A DNA stretch of 64,000 bases from Streptococcus sp. HF-1907 (GCF_015594605.1 NZ_JADNQT010000002.1:62001-126000), one strand, 5' to 3'. Positions 29,782 to 40,434 are shown, counted from the stretch's first letter. The notes: generated from the sequence alone by a model not told the origin. Program-made: numbers and translations.

Positions 29782-30167
29782 TTATTGTGGAAATTGAAAA
29801 ATATTTTTATCAAGAACGACTTGAAGGTCAAAGGCAACTGTTTTATCACCACGGAAAGTAACGAGCACACGCTCAGCGGTTAATTCCTTGATTGTTCCGA
29901 CACCGAATTTTGGATGTCAACCAAGCGTCCACGGTAAAATTGTTTTTCCAAAACGCTTCTGAAGCTAGGAAGTTCTTGCTTAAAATTAGTAGAGCGAACT
30001 TGATAACTGTCACATCTTGCTGATCCGTGACAGCGCCTTTCTAATTTTAGGCAGAGTCCATTCTCAAAAAATTAGCAGCGCGAGCGATGGCGCTTATCAT
30101 CATCCCCTTCAGCTCTCGTAAATTTTCCGACATGCCAGGGCGTTCCCATCAGTTGTCCAAGTGCCAT
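29782..30167 (-). pseudogene. Cys-rich small protein relic (in-frame stop plus frameshift)
   Basis: Starts at ATG 30167 with a strong SD (AAGGAGGG): MALGQLMGTPWHVGKFTRAE. The codon-32 TAA (30074..30072) follows HRSRC. The same frame resumes FFENGLCLKLERRCHGSARC, giving a Cys-x8-Cys...Cys-x4-Cys pattern that looks like a zinc-binding or metal-binding site. About 29900 the frame shifts; the other frame reads FGVGTIKELTAERVLVTFRG and ends FDLQVVLDKNIFQFPQ, a small beta-barrel (Tudor/UvrD-C-like) tail. Both lesions make the gene non-functional. I do not know a name for the intact family. Confidence 0.65.
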
Positions 30168-30246
30168 GATTCCCTCCTTAAATGGATTCAGAATCACCAT
30201 TATAGCAAGAAAATAGCAAAAAAGCAGTCGCTAGAACTGCTTAAAT

Positions 30247-31029
30247 TTATTTTGTGACTTGCACTGCTTCCTTGATAAACTGTGAAATATCTGCTTTTTT
30301 ACCTTCATGAAGGGCTTTTACGATTTTTGAACCAACGATAACACCGTCTGAAACTTTGTTGAAACGTTTGACATCGTCAAGGCTTGAAACGCCAAATCCT
30401 GTTACGACTGGAATTTGAGCAAGGTCAGTCAAGGCTTTTAAGTGCTTGTCTAAATCGTCTCGATAGCGAGAGCCATTTCCAGTAACACCGTTAACAGCAA
30501 CTGCATAGACAAATCCTTCAGCACCATCAACCAAGACTTTCTGACGTTCAAGCCCCGTCGTCAAGCTGACAAGTGGAATAAGAGCAATATCTGAACCTTC
30601 AAGAAATGGTTTGATAAAATACTCCTGCTCATGAGGAAGGTCGGGGATAATCAGACCCTTGACCGCTGTCCCTTTCAAATCAGACACCAACTGCTCCAGA
30701 CCGTATTGATACAAGGTATTGAAATAAGTCATGATAATCAACGGAGCAGCTGATGAAATGTTTTTTAGAGCTGAAACAACATTGTGTGGTGTTGTGCCAT
30801 TTTTGATAGAACGAATGCCCGCTAACTCGATGACAGGACCATCTGCAACTGGGTCTGAGAAAGGAATTCCAACTTCAATAGCTGTCACTCCCAAGTCATT
30901 CAGGTCACTAATAGTTTCTTGTAAACCTTCCACACCTTTCTCGTGGTCACCTGCCATGATGTAAGGGATGAAAATGCCTTTTTGCGTTGCTTTTTTCTTT
31001 TCTAATACTTGTGTAAGTGTCTTAACCAT
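30247..31029 (-). CDS. trpA: Tryptophan synthase alpha subunit
   Basis: 260 residues. Cleaves indole-3-glycerol phosphate to indole and G3P. TIM barrel with catalytic Glu in [16 protein letters not shown] (Asp also here), phosphate-binding GFGVSS and [10 protein letters not shown]. Last gene of the trp operon; ATG shares a base with the trpB stop. Confidence 0.97.
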   Translation of the reverse strand: MVKTLTQVLEKKKATQKGIFIPYIMAGDHEKGVEGLQETISDLNDLGVTAIEVGIPFSDPVADGPVIELAGIRSIKNGTTPHNVVSALKNISSAAPLIIMTYFNTLYQYGLEQLVSDLKGTAVKGLIIPDLPHEQEYFIKPFLEGSDIALIPLVSLTTGLERQKVLVDGAEGFVYAVAVNGVTGNGSRYRDDLDKHLKALTDLAQIPVVTGFGVSSLDDVKRFNKVSDGVIVGSKIVKALHEGKKADISQFIKEAVQVTK

Positions 31030-32237
31030 TAGTTTGCCCCCTTTTCTTGTTCCAAACGTTCTTTGACCTGTACCACGTCTTTATCACCACGACCCGATAG
31101 ACAGACGACGATATCCTTATCAGGACCTAGCTCTTTTGCCAATTCCAAGACATAAGCGATAGCGTGACTTGATTCAAGGGCAGGAATAATGCCTTCTAGT
31201 TTAGACAAAATCTTGAAACCTTCCAAGGCTTCCTCATCAGTAATTGGAACATACTTAGCTCTGCCGATTTCCTTAAAGTGAGAATGCTCTGGACCAATCC
31301 CTGGATAATCAAGCCCAGCTGAGATTGAGAAAGCTTCCAAGACTTGACCTTCGGCATCTTGAAGCAAGTCCATCAAAGAGCCGTGCAAAACACCTGGACG
31401 CCCTTTGGTCATGGTTGCAGCATGATAAGCGGTATCAGTACCAAGACCTGCTGCCTCAACCCCATACATATCAACAGACTCGTCATTGACAAATGGGTAG
31501 AAAAGCCCAATGGCATTTGACCCGCCACCAACACAGGCAACCACTGCATCTGGCAACTCACGACCAGTTTGCTCAGCGTATTGGCGTTTAGCTTCTTTTC
31601 CGATGACCGATTGGAAATCACGCACAATTTCTGGGAATGGTGCTGGTCCAAGGGCAGAGCCCATGATGTAGTGAGTGTCGTCGACATTTGCTACCCAGTA
31701 GCGGAGCGCAGCATTGACGGCATCTTTGAGCACGCGCGAGCCATCCGTAACTGCCTCAACTTTAGCGCCTAAAAGTTCCATACGGAAAACGTTTAAACTT
31801 TGGCGCTTGACATCTTCTTCACCCATGAAAATGGTGCATTCCATGTCAAATAAGGCTGCCGCAGTTGCTGTCGCAACACCGTGTTGACCTGCGCCTGTCT
31901 CAGCAATAATTTTCGTTTTACCCATACGTTTTGCAAGTAACACTTGACCGAGGGCGTTGTTGATTTTGTGGGCACCCGTATGGTTGAGGTCCTCACGTTT
32001 TAAGAAAATACGAGCCCCACCAACATGGTCAGTCAAACGTTTGGCGAAATAAAGGGGATTTTCACGACCAACGTAGTTGACTAAAAGGTTATCTAGTTCC
32101 GCTTGAAAACTTGGGTCTGCCTTGGCTTCACGGTAAGCCTGATCCAATTCTAAGACCGCAGTCATCAAGGTCTCAGGAATAAAACGTCCACCAAAATTAC
32201 CGTAAAATCCTTTGTTATCTGGTTCTTGATATGTCAT
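31029..32237 (-). CDS. trpB: Tryptophan synthase beta subunit
   Basis: 402 residues. PLP enzyme joining indole with serine. PLP-lysine in [31 protein letters not shown]-phosphate loop VGGGSNAIG. Overlaps trpF by 23 bases. Full length. Confidence 0.98.
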   Translation of the reverse strand: MTYQEPDNKGFYGNFGGRFIPETLMTAVLELDQAYREAKADPSFQAELDNLLVNYVGRENPLYFAKRLTDHVGGARIFLKREDLNHTGAHKINNALGQVLLAKRMGKTKIIAETGAGQHGVATATAAALFDMECTIFMGEEDVKRQSLNVFRMELLGAKVEAVTDGSRVLKDAVNAALRYWVANVDDTHYIMGSALGPAPFPEIVRDFQSVIGKEAKRQYAEQTGRELPDAVVACVGGGSNAIGLFYPFVNDESVDMYGVEAAGLGTDTAYHAATMTKGRPGVLHGSLMDLLQDAEGQVLEAFSISAGLDYPGIGPEHSHFKEIGRAKYVPITDEEALEGFKILSKLEGIIPALESSHAIAYVLELAKELGPDKDIVVCLSGRGDKDVVQVKERLEQEKGAN

Positions 32238-32814
32238 TTTTTACTTCTCCTATAAATGCACTTATTTTTGCTAAGTCTTTCTTGCCATCTGTTTCAACGC
32301 CAGAAGAAACATCTACTGCATAAGGTTGAAAATGATTGATGCAAGACTTAACATTGTCAACCGTTAATCCACCAGCGATAAAGACTGGCTTGTCTACATG
32401 AGTAATATCTAAGGCAGACCAATCAAATGTCTCTCCTGCTCCAGAAACAGGAGCATCAAATAAATAATAATCCGCTTTTTCAAGCTTCGGAACTTGTCCT
32501 TCCTTAACTGAAATCGCCCTAATCACTGGTAAGCCAAAGGAAAGACAGACTTTCTCGTCATAATCGCCATGAATCTGAATGAGGTCTAGCCCAACTTTAG
32601 AGATAGCTTCTTCAAGTTCTTCTTTATCTGGGCTGACAAAGACACCGATTTTCTTAACCTTAGTTGTCAAACCTTCCACCAAGGCTGATGCCTGATCTGC
32701 TGTCACTTGGCGACGGCTGGGCGCAAAGACAAATCCAATGAAATCTACATCTGCTTCAATAGCCGTTTCAATTGCTGCTCGGTCTGATAGGCCGCATATT
32801 TTAACTTTTGTCAA
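32215..32814 (-). CDS. trpF: Phosphoribosylanthranilate isomerase
   Basis: 199 residues. Amadori rearrangement of PRA to CdRP. Catalytic Cys in [18 protein letters not shown], catalytic Asp in [14 protein letters not shown]. Overlaps trpC by 14 bases. Length normal. Confidence 0.96.
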   Translation of the reverse strand: MTKVKICGLSDRAAIETAIEADVDFIGFVFAPSRRQVTADQASALVEGLTTKVKKIGVFVSPDKEELEEAISKVGLDLIQIHGDYDEKVCLSFGLPVIRAISVKEGQVPKLEKADYYLFDAPVSGAGETFDWSALDITHVDKPVFIAGGLTVDNVKSCINHFQPYAVDVSSGVETDGKKDLAKISAFIGEVKNDISRTR

Positions 32815-33571
32815 GACAAAGCTCCCTCACCTTCTCTTCAACACTATCTGCTGTCATCAAGGCTGTCCCGCACAAAATACCATCGTAGGCTGATGCAATC
32901 TTTGCCACATCAGCACCGTTTTCAAGAGCTGATTCTGAGATGTAGACTGCCTCATCTTTTAGATAGGGGATAAGGCTCACACTGGTTTCAAGATTGGTTT
33001 GGAAGGTCTTGAGATTACGATTATTGACACCGATGATTTTAGCTCCCAAGCTGTGGGCTACCTGTAATTCTTCCAGATTATGTGTCTCAACTAATGCCTC
33101 CATACCGATACTGTAAGCGAAATCGTAGAGTTCTTTTAAACGCGTCTCTGATAAAGCAGCTACGATCAAGAGAACAACTGTCGCGCCAGCATTTCTCCCA
33201 GCAATAATCTGCTTTTCGTCAATGATAAAATCTTTCTGCAAGGTCGGAATAGCCACCTGACTCGAAATCTCTTCAAGATAGGCGGTATCTCCTTTGAAAA
33301 ATTCTCGGTCACAAAGGACTGAAATCATGGCTGTACCATTAGCTTCATAAGTCTTGGCTTGCTTAACAATATCAACATCTGTGTTAATATCACCCAAACT
33401 TGGACTGGCTTTTTTGACTTCAGCAATCAATTGGATTCGATTTTGATTAGCTTTAACATGGTCGTAAAAAGAATAGCTTTGTCGCAAAGGCTCCATCGTT
33501 TGAGGCTCCATGGCTGCAACTTCTTTTTCTTTGACGGCTAAAATGCGTTCTAAAAAGGTGCTATCAGTCAT
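32801..33571 (-). CDS. trpC: Indole-3-glycerol phosphate synthase
   Basis: 256 residues from ATG 33571 ([18 protein letters not shown]), SD AAGGAGG; the upstream extension lies in trpD. TIM barrel: [14 protein letters not shown] with catalytic Lys, [32 protein letters not shown]. Overlaps trpD by 8 bases. Confidence 0.97.
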   Translation of the reverse strand: MTDSTFLERILAVKEKEVAAMEPQTMEPLRQSYSFYDHVKANQNRIQLIAEVKKASPSLGDINTDVDIVKQAKTYEANGTAMISVLCDREFFKGDTAYLEEISSQVAIPTLQKDFIIDEKQIIAGRNAGATVVLLIVAALSETRLKELYDFAYSIGMEALVETHNLEELQVAHSLGAKIIGVNNRNLKTFQTNLETSVSLIPYLKDEAVYISESALENGADVAKIASAYDGILCGTALMTADSVEEKVRELCLDKS

Positions 33572-34571
33572 GTCCAGCCTCCTTAAGTGCCTCGAGTTTT
33601 TCCAAGGCTTTCCCAGATGCAATAACTTGTCGGGCTAGCGCAATGCCCTCTTTAATAGTATCAACTTTTCCTGCTGCAAAGAAGCCAAGACTTGCATTAA
33701 GGACTGTTGTTTCAAGGAAGGGACTAGCTTGATTTTCTAGTACCGACCGAAAGATTTGAGCATTTTCCTCAGCATCTCCACCTCGAATATCATCTAAGTC
33801 ATATCTCTCCATTCCAAGATCAGCATAGCTAAAACTTCCCTTGCTTATCTTCCCGTGATCTAAAAGGGTATAATGATTGACACCATAAAGCGCAGCTTCA
33901 TCCATCCGATCTGGTCCAGTAATAATCAAGGCACGCTTACGACCAAGGTAGTCTAAAACCTTTGCACAAGTTTCCTGTAAATCCTCACGATAAAGTCCCA
34001 TCAGCTGGTGATCAAGTTCCATGGGATGATTGAGGGGACCAATGATATTCATGATGGTTGGAATACCAAGCGCCTGTCTAGCTGGTGAAATATAACGCAT
34101 GACTGGGTGCATGGCTTGGGCGAACAGAAAGGCAATTCCAACTTTGGACAATTGTCGGCTGATAGCCTCAGGACCCACTGTCAGATTGACTCCCAAGGCC
34201 TCTAGGACATCCGCAGAGCCCGATTTTGAAGAAATTGAACGATTACCGTGTTTTGCAACTGTAATACCACCACCTGCAAGAACAAAGGCTGTCGTTGTTG
34301 AGATATTGAACGAAAAGGACTGGTCACCACCTGTACCACAATTGTCCATGAGACCCGTAAAATCACCAGGAATTTCCTGAGCATAACTTCGGATAACATC
34401 GATAAGCCCTGTAATCTCATCAAGACTTTCTCCCTTTTCGGTTAAGCCCATCAAGAAAGCAGCCACTTGGGCATCTGATAATTGCCCATTAAAAATCCTC
34501 TCAGCTACTGCTGTCATCTCATCTTTTGTTAAATCTTCTTTTGCAACTAATTTACTAAAAATCTCTTTCAT
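33564..34571 (-). CDS. trpD: Anthranilate phosphoribosyltransferase
   Basis: 335 residues. Transfers phosphoribose from PRPP to anthranilate. PRPP loop [48 protein letters not shown]. Ten bases downstream of trpG. Normal length. Confidence 0.97.
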   Translation of the reverse strand: MKEIFSKLVAKEDLTKDEMTAVAERIFNGQLSDAQVAAFLMGLTEKGESLDEITGLIDVIRSYAQEIPGDFTGLMDNCGTGGDQSFSFNISTTTAFVLAGGGITVAKHGNRSISSKSGSADVLEALGVNLTVGPEAISRQLSKVGIAFLFAQAMHPVMRYISPARQALGIPTIMNIIGPLNHPMELDHQLMGLYREDLQETCAKVLDYLGRKRALIITGPDRMDEAALYGVNHYTLLDHGKISKGSFSYADLGMERYDLDDIRGGDAEENAQIFRSVLENQASPFLETTVLNASLGFFAAGKVDTIKEGIALARQVIASGKALEKLEALKEAGHD

Positions 34572-34581
34572 CGACTACCTC

Positions 34582-35145
34582 CTAGCCCACTAAGGCCACA
34601 AAGTTTTTAATCATGGTCATGCCATCATCCGTTCCAATCGATTCAGGGTGAAATTGCAGACCGTAGATTTGTTTTTCTTGATTCTGAATCCCCATGATTT
34701 CATGGTCGTCAATTGTTCGACAGGTAACCTCAAAACCGTTCGGCATTTGAGAAACAACGATAGAATGATAACGCATGACGTCTGTTTCTTGATAAATATT
34801 TTTGAAAATTGGAGAAACATTTTCAAGTGCCATCTTGCTTTGCTTGCCATGCATAACTTGCTTAGCCAAGTCAAGTTTGCCTCCAAAGACCTCAGCGATT
34901 GCTTGATGTCCAAGACAAATTCCTAAAATAGGTTTCTGCCCAGCAAATTCTTTTATCACCGCCTCCATTTTTCCAGCATCTGCCGGCCAACCTGGTCCCG
35001 GTGACATGACCAGTGCGTCTGCCTGTTCTGCTAAGTCAAACAGGTTTTCGTCATCATTTCGAACCACTTCAACAGCTGTAAATGCTGCTAAATATTGCTT
35101 GAGATTAAAGGTAAAGGAATCATAATTATCAACAAGTAAAATCAT
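34582..35145 (-). CDS. trpG: Anthranilate synthase glutamine amidotransferase subunit
   Basis: 187 residues. Class I amidotransferase: nucleophile Cys in GICLGHQAIAE, His/Glu in LQFHPESIGT. Supplies ammonia to TrpE. Overlaps the trpE stop by 4 bases. Not fused to trpD, as usual in streptococci. Confidence 0.97.
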   Translation of the reverse strand: MILLVDNYDSFTFNLKQYLAAFTAVEVVRNDDENLFDLAEQADALVMSPGPGWPADAGKMEAVIKEFAGQKPILGICLGHQAIAEVFGGKLDLAKQVMHGKQSKMALENVSPIFKNIYQETDVMRYHSIVVSQMPNGFEVTCRTIDDHEIMGIQNQEKQIYGLQFHPESIGTDDGMTMIKNFVALVG

Positions 35146-36500
35146 TGGCTGTCTCCAATCTTTGTCATTGCCTTGGCTTTATTGATGGTTTCTTGATATT
35201 CATTTTCTGGAATAGAATCATAGACAATACCTGCACCGGCCTGCACATAGGCTTTGCCATTTTTCAAGACCATGGTCCGAATAGCAATGGCAAAATCCAT
35301 ATCACCTGTCGCAGACAGATAACCGATAGCACCAGCATAGATACCACGTTTTTCTTTTTCTAATTGGTAAATGCGTTGCATAGCACGAATTTTAGGTGCG
35401 CCTGAGACAGTACCTGCTGGCAAGGTCGATTTAAGGGCGTCCATCGCCGTCAAATCGCTTCGGAGTTTTCCTTTGACTAGACTGGTCAAGTGCATGACAT
35501 ATCGGAAATACTCAACTTCCATATATTTGGTCACTTCAACCGTGTTTGTCTCGGCAACCTTTCCAATATCATTACGGCCCAAATCAACCAACATCTGATG
35601 TTCCGCTGTCTCTTTGACATTAGAAAGCAAATCCTCTGCTAGTCCTTGGTCTTCTTCATCAGATGCCCCCCTTGGTCTCGTCCCTGCAATCGGATTGGTG
35701 ACAACAGTGTCGCCTTTTACCGAAACCAAACTCTCAGGACTTGCTCCGATGACTTGGTAGTCTCCAAAATCAAAGAAATAAAGATAATTGGATGGATTGA
35801 CCACTCGCAGGTTGCGGTAGTAATCTAGAGGTTCCCCTTTAAGATTAGCTGAGAAGCGTTGGCTAAGGACACATTGGAACATGTCTCCTTGACGAATCAA
35901 TTCTTTAGCTTTTGTCACCATGTCAACAAAGATTTCCTGATCTAGGTGGTTGTCAAATTGAAGGGATTCGATTGCTTTCGGTGCTAATTCATCACTTGTC
36001 ATGGTCTGAAGGTCAGTGAGGACTTGGTCCAAAGCGGCAGCTAGTTCTGCGTCTGAACGGTTGCGGTAGCAATTATCCTCAACAACTCGAACAACCTCTT
36101 TTTTATGGTCAAAGATGAGGTAGGACTCGTAGATGAAAAAGTGCATGTCCGGGGTGCCGATGGTATCTTCTGGAATAGTTCCGATAGGTTCGTAAAGCCC
36201 AATCATGTCATAGCTGACATAGCCAAGAGCCCCACCAGCAAAGGGAATATCCGTCTTGAAATTTTCCTTGACTGTCACTTGATTGAGGTAATCTAGAGGG
36301 TCCCGGGCAATGATTTGGTCATTTTGTGTGAGAACTCCGTCTTGGTACTTAATTTCGTAAACAGGATTATAGGCGATGATGGAATATCTGGCGTTTTCTT
36401 TTTCGCGCGGAATACTTTCAAGAATAACTTTATGTTTACCTGTCAAGCGTTTGTAAGCAAGAATTGGTGTTAAGCTATCAGCTGCTAAAATTCTTTCCAT
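35142..36500 (-). CDS. trpE: Anthranilate synthase component I
   Basis: 452 residues from ATG 36500 (MERILAADSLTPILAYKR), SD GGAGG. Chorismate-binding fold: FQCVLSQRF, NPSNYLYFFDFGDYQVIGASPE, PIAGTRPRG, DLGRNDIGKV, GTVSGAPKIRAM, AIRTMVL. Trp-feedback N-terminal region present (LTPILAYKR). First gene of the operon, following the T-box leader. Confidence 0.97.
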   Translation of the reverse strand: MERILAADSLTPILAYKRLTGKHKVILESIPREKENARYSIIAYNPVYEIKYQDGVLTQNDQIIARDPLDYLNQVTVKENFKTDIPFAGGALGYVSYDMIGLYEPIGTIPEDTIGTPDMHFFIYESYLIFDHKKEVVRVVEDNCYRNRSDAELAAALDQVLTDLQTMTSDELAPKAIESLQFDNHLDQEIFVDMVTKAKELIRQGDMFQCVLSQRFSANLKGEPLDYYRNLRVVNPSNYLYFFDFGDYQVIGASPESLVSVKGDTVVTNPIAGTRPRGASDEEDQGLAEDLLSNVKETAEHQMLVDLGRNDIGKVAETNTVEVTKYMEVEYFRYVMHLTSLVKGKLRSDLTAMDALKSTLPAGTVSGAPKIRAMQRIYQLEKEKRGIYAGAIGYLSATGDMDFAIAIRTMVLKNGKAYVQAGAGIVYDSIPENEYQETINKAKAMTKIGDSQ

Positions 36501-36519
36501 GGAAACCTCCAATCAATTT

Positions 36520-36780
36520 GAAAAACGAAAAACCCCACACAGAAAAACTCTGTGCGAGGGCGATATCAAAACAGCGCGGTGCCACCTCAGTTCATGACAG
36601 CATAAGACCATCATATCTCAATCTCCTCTAACAAGGAGTTGCACGGTAAGGGGTGCGCACCGAATTTACATGTGTTAAAATTCAATTTGACAATCAGTCC
36701 AATTTTCACAAACGACCGCTACTCGTTCACAATAACCACGAGCTCCCTGAAAACTTTTGTTTGTTACTTTTCTGATTGTG
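36520..36780 (-). promoter_or_regulatory. Tryptophan T-box leader
   Basis: On the minus strand the leader contains the T-box proper TGAACTGAGGTGGCACCGCG. It is followed by a terminator hairpin CTCGCACAGAG/CTGTGTGGGG with TTTTT (about 36553..36522). Stem I features include an AGGGAGC bulge-like segment, and a TTGGAC in the region expected for the specifier loop gives the codon UGG (Trp). Uncharged tRNA-Trp would stabilise the antiterminator and switch on the trp genes. The specifier assignment is by eye. Confidence 0.88.
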
Positions 36781-36783
36781 TTT

Positions 36784-36812
36784 ATTATATAAGCTCTTAA
36801 TTAAAATGTCAA
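36784..36812 (-). promoter_or_regulatory. Promoter of the trp operon
   Basis: Minus strand: TTGACA (36812..36807), 17 bases, TATAAT (36789..36784), directly before the T-box leader. Confidence 0.9.
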
Positions 36813-36828
36813 CTATTTTTTGAAAATT

Positions 36829-37728
36829 CTATTCATTTAGTTGATTTAATTTTTGTCTAATGGCTTGCGCTGACCTATCAAGCTGCCTTTCTTCCTCGGA
36901 TGTAAGCTTGATGGGAAGACCGTTACCAATCCCCTCTGGCCTTAGGCGTACTGGCAAACTAAGATACAAATCGTAAGTCGGCTGATAAAATGACAAGGGG
37001 AAGATTCTTGTTTCTTTGGCAAGGACAGCCTTAACCACCTGATAAGCGCAATTGGCGATGGCAAAGTTTGTATAGCGTTTGCCGTTAAAGACTTCTTGTC
37101 CACCAAATCGAGCTGCGTTTTCGATAGCTACTTTGTCCTCTTCCCTGACTAAATCATCCGTCACGGTTGACCAAGCAACAAACTGAGAATCGCCATGTTC
37201 GCCCAGTACATATCCAGAAATATCACGCGGTGATAAGCCTGAGTATTCAGACAAGTGTCTTCTGAGACGACTGGTATCAAGCAAAGTCCCAGTACCAAAA
37301 ATCTTCTGTCTTGGATAATCAAGTCCTTTCTGGAGCAAGGTTGTGATGGCATCACAAGGGTTGGAGATAACCACAATCAAACCATGGAAGCTTGTTTGAT
37401 TGAGCTGCTCTGCTATTTTTTCAACATTAGTCGCATTGATGGCAAGCTCCACCCAACGGTCGGGGTTCTCACCGAAGTAAGCCTTGATGTCACCAACCGC
37501 TATGACAAGAATGTCAGCATCATTTAGCGCTTGATAGTCATTGATAGTGATATTGGTAAAGTGTTCGCCAAAGGCCTGACTATCTTTCAAGTCCAGAGCA
37601 TCCGCTTTCAGCTTGTTAAAGTTATCATCAATCAGCACCAAATCACTGACTAATCCTGTTTGGACGACTTGATTGGCAAGCGTACTTCCAACATTGCCAA
37701 GTCCGATAATTCCGAGTTTATTTGGCAT
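36829..37728 (-). CDS. L-2-hydroxyisocaproate/lactate dehydrogenase-family enzyme
   Basis: 299 residues. NAD-binding GIIGLGNVGSTLANQ, SNPCDAITTLL, catalytic His in VLGEHGDSQFVAWS, substrate loop with Arg absent from the classical LDH position (FGENPDRW). The closest wording is the L-2-hydroxyisocaproate dehydrogenase branch, which reduces branched or aromatic 2-oxoacids; the primary L-lactate dehydrogenase must be elsewhere. Its end is next to the trp promoter, but there is no evident functional link. The SD is GGAGGT. Confidence 0.85.
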   Translation of the reverse strand: MPNKLGIIGLGNVGSTLANQVVQTGLVSDLVLIDDNFNKLKADALDLKDSQAFGEHFTNITINDYQALNDADILVIAVGDIKAYFGENPDRWVELAINATNVEKIAEQLNQTSFHGLIVVISNPCDAITTLLQKGLDYPRQKIFGTGTLLDTSRLRRHLSEYSGLSPRDISGYVLGEHGDSQFVAWSTVTDDLVREEDKVAIENAARFGGQEVFNGKRYTNFAIANCAYQVVKAVLAKETRIFPLSFYQPTYDLYLSLPVRLRPEGIGNGLPIKLTSEEERQLDRSAQAIRQKLNQLNE

Positions 37729-37841
37729 AATGACCTCCTACAAGATAGCTTTAATGTGATATGTTTAGTTTACCACCATGCTTCCATGAACGGAAATTGG
37801 TAAATCTTATGACTGGCTCTAGCTCACAACTATAGGGAAGA

Positions 37842-38876
37842 TTATTTACGAATCAAGAATTTTTGATTTGGTGTTTTTGAGAGGTAGTGACGGGTGTGAG
37901 GTTGAGACCAAATGCCTTCAAAATCAATGTCATCTGCAAAGCGTGAATTGAAGTCGACAAAAAGTTTTTCTTTTTTCGTATCCCAACCACGCGCAATATC
38001 ATGAAAGTAGGTATTGTTTCGGAAAGCTGGAATTTCGTACAAGTCACGGCAATAGCCCCAAATATTTTTGTACTCTGAAATGCGTTTTTTTAGTGGTCCA
38101 AGATTGCGGTAATAATGGGTATCAAATCGTGCTAAGGTTACAAACAAACGAACATCTGAATCTGTCACATAGTCTCCAAACAAGAAACGATTGGTTTCCA
38201 ATTTTGCTTCAATGACATCGAGGGCATTGTAGAAATCTTCAAAGGCTTCGTTGTAGGCAACCAACGATTGAGCAAACATCATGCGGTAGGTTCCGTTGTT
38301 AACGAACGGGAAGAGGAAGTGGTCATAAAAATTGTCGATGTCTTGACGCAATTCTTCTGGGTAAAGCTCAGGAGCATCCTCTTTTTGGAAAGGTTTGAAG
38401 GCTGTTTCAAAGTAATTCGTCAAACGATGATAATCGTTATTAACCACTTCATAAGTATCTAAGTCAACCAAGGCAGGAACGGTTGTACGACCTGTGTAGT
38501 CTGGATCAGCACGATAATAGAATTCTGCTAAATACTCTGCACCAGTAACAGGGTCTTTGCCATCTGGCTCATAGGCAAATTCCCAACCGTATTTACGGCG
38601 TTCTGGATCTTCTGTGTGACCAACTTGATTGACAGAGATAACATCTTCAAGGCCAAGCAATTCACGAACAATGGAAGCACGATTTGACCAATGGCAGCCA
38701 CGCGCCCAGAAAAGACGATATTTACCTGCAGCTGCTTTCAACTCACCTTCATCATCTCCAAAAGGCCTTGTGAAATGGTTAGGTTGGCGTTGAAAGGCAC
38801 CACGTTCATCGATTTCAGTTTTTGTTTCAACAGGACGGATTTTTAGGGTTACGGGTTTAATTTCTTTAGTTGACAT
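37842..38876 (-). CDS. Glutathionyl-hydroquinone reductase-like protein (CHWS variant)
   Basis: 344 residues from ATG 38876 (MSTKEIKPVTLKIRPVE), SD GAGGAG. Xi-class GST/YqjG-like. N-terminal ERGAFQRQPNHFTRPFG, active-site ARGCHWSNRASIVRELLGL (the family usually has CPWA), TVPALVDLDTYEVVNNDYH, helical C-terminal domain NRFLFGDYVTDSDVRLFVTLARFDTHY (split by known family motif DSDxRLF). Catalytic Cys retained. The enzyme class removes glutathione from S-glutathionyl-hydroquinones. Paralogue of the next gene. Oddity: the CHWS motif. Confidence 0.88.
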   Translation of the reverse strand: MSTKEIKPVTLKIRPVETKTEIDERGAFQRQPNHFTRPFGDDEGELKAAAGKYRLFWARGCHWSNRASIVRELLGLEDVISVNQVGHTEDPERRKYGWEFAYEPDGKDPVTGAEYLAEFYYRADPDYTGRTTVPALVDLDTYEVVNNDYHRLTNYFETAFKPFQKEDAPELYPEELRQDIDNFYDHFLFPFVNNGTYRMMFAQSLVAYNEAFEDFYNALDVIEAKLETNRFLFGDYVTDSDVRLFVTLARFDTHYYRNLGPLKKRISEYKNIWGYCRDLYEIPAFRNNTYFHDIARGWDTKKEKLFVDFNSRFADDIDFEGIWSQPHTRHYLSKTPNQKFLIRK

Positions 38877-38960
38877 AGTATTTCTCCTCGTAAAATATAT
38901 CTTGCAGAGGTATTTCAACCTCTAGTGTCGTTTCATTATCACTTGGCAAAAGCAGGTGAC

Positions 38961-39923
38961 TTAGTGAATATCAAATTCTTGGCGGTCGCGGTCGTGTGGA
39001 ATCAACCAAACAGACTCGTCTGGACCCTTGGGAACAATTTGTTGTGGGTTGACCTTGGCGCTCAGGTGATAATGTTTCTTGATGTGGTCAAAATGCGTTG
39101 TTGAGCCGAAAGCCTCTTGCTGATACAAGTCTCTAGCATAACCCCACAGATTTGGAAAATCAATCAAACGATTACGATTACAGTTGAAGGCATTATAGTA
39201 AGCAGCATCAAAGCGAGCTAGACTGACATAAAGTCGAATATCAGAGTCAGTAATTTGATCCCCGAAAAGATAACGTGAATGTGACAAACGCTCTTCTAAC
39301 CAGTCCAAACGCTCAAATAGAACATCGTAGGCCTTATCGTAAGCCTCTTGTGTTGTCGCAAATCCGACGCAGTAGACACCGTTGTTGACTTCACGATAAA
39401 TGATATCATTAAGCTCGTCGATTTGCTCCGCCAGGTGGGTTGGATAGAGATTTGGAGCGTCAGCTTTATGGAAAGGTGCCCAATCAGTCTCCAAAATACG
39501 AAGCATTTTCAAGAAGTCATTGTTGACAACCTTGCCAGTCTCGATATCGATTAAGGCTGGCACAGTAAAGCGTCCTGCATAGTTGGGAGCCGCTTTGTAA
39601 TAGGCTTCGCTGAGATAATGAATGCCCAAGACAGGATCAACTTCACCCTCATCCAAGGTAAAGACCCAGTCTGTTCGAGCAACATCCGTTGGACGGACGG
39701 GATCAACCACTCCAATTAAAAAAACATCTTCGAGCCCCAATAACTTGAGTCCAATCAACTGACGATTTGCCCAAGGACAGGCATAAGAGACAATCAATCT
39801 GTACTTACCCTTTTCAACAGGTAACTGCCCCTCTTCATTTCCGAATGGAGTAACAAACTGTGTACACTGTCGTTGAAAATTGCCGTCCTTATCAATTTCT
39901 TTTTTGACGTAGTCTGTTGGCAT
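38961..39923 (-). CDS. Glutathionyl-hydroquinone reductase-like protein (CPWA type)
   Basis: 320 residues. Canonical active site SYACPWANRQLIGLKLLGL, FTVPALIDIETGKVVNND, SRYLFGDQITDSDIRLYVSL. Upstream GNFQRQCTQFVTPFG as in YqjG/ECM4 proteins. Located between the CHWS paralogue and a GNAT gene, all on the minus strand with short gaps, so probably one transcript. Normal length. Confidence 0.92.
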   Translation of the reverse strand: MPTDYVKKEIDKDGNFQRQCTQFVTPFGNEEGQLPVEKGKYRLIVSYACPWANRQLIGLKLLGLEDVFLIGVVDPVRPTDVARTDWVFTLDEGEVDPVLGIHYLSEAYYKAAPNYAGRFTVPALIDIETGKVVNNDFLKMLRILETDWAPFHKADAPNLYPTHLAEQIDELNDIIYREVNNGVYCVGFATTQEAYDKAYDVLFERLDWLEERLSHSRYLFGDQITDSDIRLYVSLARFDAAYYNAFNCNRNRLIDFPNLWGYARDLYQQEAFGSTTHFDHIKKHYHLSAKVNPQQIVPKGPDESVWLIPHDRDRQEFDIH

Positions 39924-39937
39924 AACTGATTCCTTTT

Positions 39938-40423
39938 CTAATATCTTCCAATTTCACTCTCAAAGCGATAGCCTTCTGGTAAAAAGAAGCCTTCATCTTC
40001 CATCCATTTGAGACCTTCTGGCGAACCATGACCAAAGTGTGCAAAGGCTGTTTTATTTCGGCGGAAGCCATATTTCTCATACAAAGTTAGGGTTTGTGGG
40101 TGAGTGTACAAAATCACATTGATACCCTTTAATTTTTCAAGTAAGTTTGTGATGATAGTGTGACCGACATGCTGTTTTTGATAAGCAGGGTCAACAGCTA
40201 CATTATAAATGGCGCCTTGAGAGACGAAGTCTGTGAGAGCACGGCCAACACCAATAACCTGGTCGCCATCCTTGATAAAGATAGTAATATCACTGTTTTT
40301 AAAAGCTTTTTCATTGTCTGATGGGTTACTACTTGACCCAAGCCCTGCCTTATGAAGGACATCTGTGACTTGCTGAAAATCAACCTTGTTAGCATCTGTT
40401 TCAATTTGATAAGGAAATGTCAT
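39938..40423 (-). CDS. GNAT-family N-acetyltransferase
   Basis: 161 residues. Acetyl-CoA pyrophosphate loop VDPAYQKQHVGHTIITNLL, preceded by IGVGRALTDFVSQGAIYNVAV (split) and followed by LYEKYGFRRNKTAFAHFG. Substrate unknown. 14 bases upstream of the GST gene; 11 bases downstream of the binding-protein gene, so it belongs to the same transcription unit. Confidence 0.88.
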   Translation of the reverse strand: MTFPYQIETDANKVDFQQVTDVLHKAGLGSSSNPSDNEKAFKNSDITIFIKDGDQVIGVGRALTDFVSQGAIYNVAVDPAYQKQHVGHTIITNLLEKLKGINVILYTHPQTLTLYEKYGFRRNKTAFAHFGHGSPEGLKWMEDEGFFLPEGYRFESEIGRY

Positions 40424-40434
40424 CTGTCTTACTC

